Source of the DNA: Herbaspirillum sp. Sphag64
GTDB lineage: Bacteria > Pseudomonadota > Gammaproteobacteria > Burkholderiales > Burkholderiaceae_D
NCBI RefSeq assembly: GCF_014192645.1
Contig: NZ_JACHYE010000010.1
Span: 62,001-126,000, forward strand
Reading direction: 5' to 3'
Length of the DNA stretch: 64,000 nt
This document shows positions 63,390-64,000 of this stretch, piece after piece (the first letter of the stretch is position 1; every line of letters starts with the position of its first letter). A program made the translations under genes and the position numbers. The notes below the pieces were generated by a model. The model did no database searches. It was not told the DNA's origin and was given only the letters and a program-made list of their open reading frames with translations.

Positions 63390-63812
63390 ATGGCAAATAC
63401 AATTCACGTTGACGTGGTCTCCGCCGAAGAAGCAATCTTCTCCGGTGAAGCAGAATTCGTCGCGTTGCCTGGTGAAGCGGGTGAGTTGGGGATCTATCCT
63501 CGTCACACTCCCTTGATCACGCGTATCAAGCCGGGCGCCGTGCGTATCAAGGTGCCAGGCCAGGCGCAGGACGAGTTTGTTTTCGTCGCTGGTGGTTTGC
63601 TGGAAGTGCAACCGGATGCAGTGACCGTGTTGGCTGACACAGCTATCCGTGGTGCTGATCTCGATGAAGCCAAGGCAACTGAAGCCAAGAAACTGGCCGA
63701 AGAAGCACTGAACAATCGTGATTCCGCCATCGATTACGCTGCAGCACAAGCAGAACTGGCAACTGCTGTTGCGCAATTGGCGGCGATCCAGAAACTGCGT
63801 CAAAAGCGTTGA
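63390..63812 (+). CDS. atpC: ATP synthase F1 subunit epsilon
   Basis: A 140-residue subunit that couples rotor to c-ring and can inhibit ATPase. It has an N-terminal beta-sandwich ([37 protein letters not shown]) and a C-terminal helical hairpin ending [13 protein letters not shown]. It is the last gene, followed by a terminator. Confidence 0.97.
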   Translation: MANTIHVDVVSAEEAIFSGEAEFVALPGEAGELGIYPRHTPLITRIKPGAVRIKVPGQAQDEFVFVAGGLLEVQPDAVTVLADTAIRGADLDEAKATEAKKLAEEALNNRDSAIDYAAAQAELATAVAQLAAIQKLRQKR

Positions 63813-63873
63813 TCGCTTGTTGGAACTGCAGATGGATTTGCAGTACCCAACGTGCAGATGTTGAGATGAAAAA

Positions 63874-63895
63874 GGCAGCGTAGGCTGCCTTTTTT
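63874..63895 (+). terminator. Terminator of the ATP synthase operon
   Basis: Stem GGCAGC/GCTGCC with loop GTAG, preceded by an A-run and followed by TTTTTT, 61 bases after the atpC stop codon. Confidence 0.92.
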
Positions 63896-63996
63896 ATTTG
63901 CTGCATCGTTCTTGTTGAATTATCTTGTTTGCTTTGATCGCTCTGTATTTTGTCTTGGGCATGAAGTTGATTGAGTGTTGAAAAAGGAACGCCAAC

Positions 63997-64000
63997 ATGG
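63997..64000 (+). CDS. Possible start of a gene cut by the window edge
   Basis: An ATG at 63997 follows AAGGA by 7-8 bases, at the very end of the window. Only the start codon is visible, so no product can be named. Confidence 0.3.

Overview
The window is a chromosomal segment of a beta-proteobacterium, most likely Burkholderiales and probably Oxalobacteraceae-like. This is inferred from the atpIBEFHAGDC operon, the glmS/glmU pair, ttcA/folB, the DUF883-holin-YqjK envelope cluster and general protein character; no 16S gene is present.

Region 1 (1-12.2 kb) is a patchwork of small stress and redox loci, each beside its own regulator. It holds a LysR gene divergent from an Old Yellow Enzyme-quinone reductase fusion, then CHMI, a hot-dog thioesterase and an exported alpha/beta hydrolase. 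An aldehyde dehydrogenase, an MmyB-type XRE regulator and a DJ-1/monooxygenase pair follow, and the two outer units carry near-identical inverted promoter copies. A TetR gene, an atypical inositol-monophosphatase-like gene, an NAD(P)-binding protein and an MFS remnant complete the region.

Region 2 (12.5-17 kb) is accessory DNA. It has a small unknown gene with a structured leader RNA, then a visibly AT-rich cassette encoding a GNAT-like protein, an ImmA/IrrE metallopeptidase, an sce7725/beta-family protein and a convergent sce7726-like PD-(D/E)XK nuclease. The cassette lies just downstream of glmS, the usual Tn7 target, and is a candidate uncharacterised defence or conflict system.

Region 3 (17-31.7 kb) is cell-envelope precursor and glycan synthesis: glmS, an Lrp/AsnC regulator, glmU, a GT4, a methyltransferase-like/TPR protein, a GT2-TPR protein, an unknown protein, rfbDCAB, galE and rfbG. 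It should supply UDP-GlcNAc, dTDP-rhamnose, UDP-galactose and a CDP-4-keto-6-deoxy sugar for a surface polysaccharide. Region 4 (32-46 kb) is core housekeeping: ttcA, folB, a pteridine-reductase-like SDR, a NDUFAF7-like methyltransferase, an OmpR/QseC-like two-component system next to a DegP-type protease with a PmrA-box-like promoter, a Kef-type antiporter with its oxidoreductase, a PuuD-like hydrolase, a DUF883/holin/YqjK cluster, an OmpA lipoprotein and a cytochrome c.

Region 5 (46.04-54.3 kb) is an integrated element in tRNA-Arg(CCG), bounded by a 54-bp repeat of the tRNA 3' end, with an intact tyrosine integrase at its right end. It carries a serine recombinase, a KilAC/Rha-type regulator, several unknown small genes, a second structured leader RNA of the same architecture as the one near 13 kb, and a truncated second integrase. 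Region 6 (54.5-64 kb) is a methyl-accepting chemotaxis protein followed by the complete F1Fo ATP synthase operon with a recognisable sigma-70 promoter and terminator.
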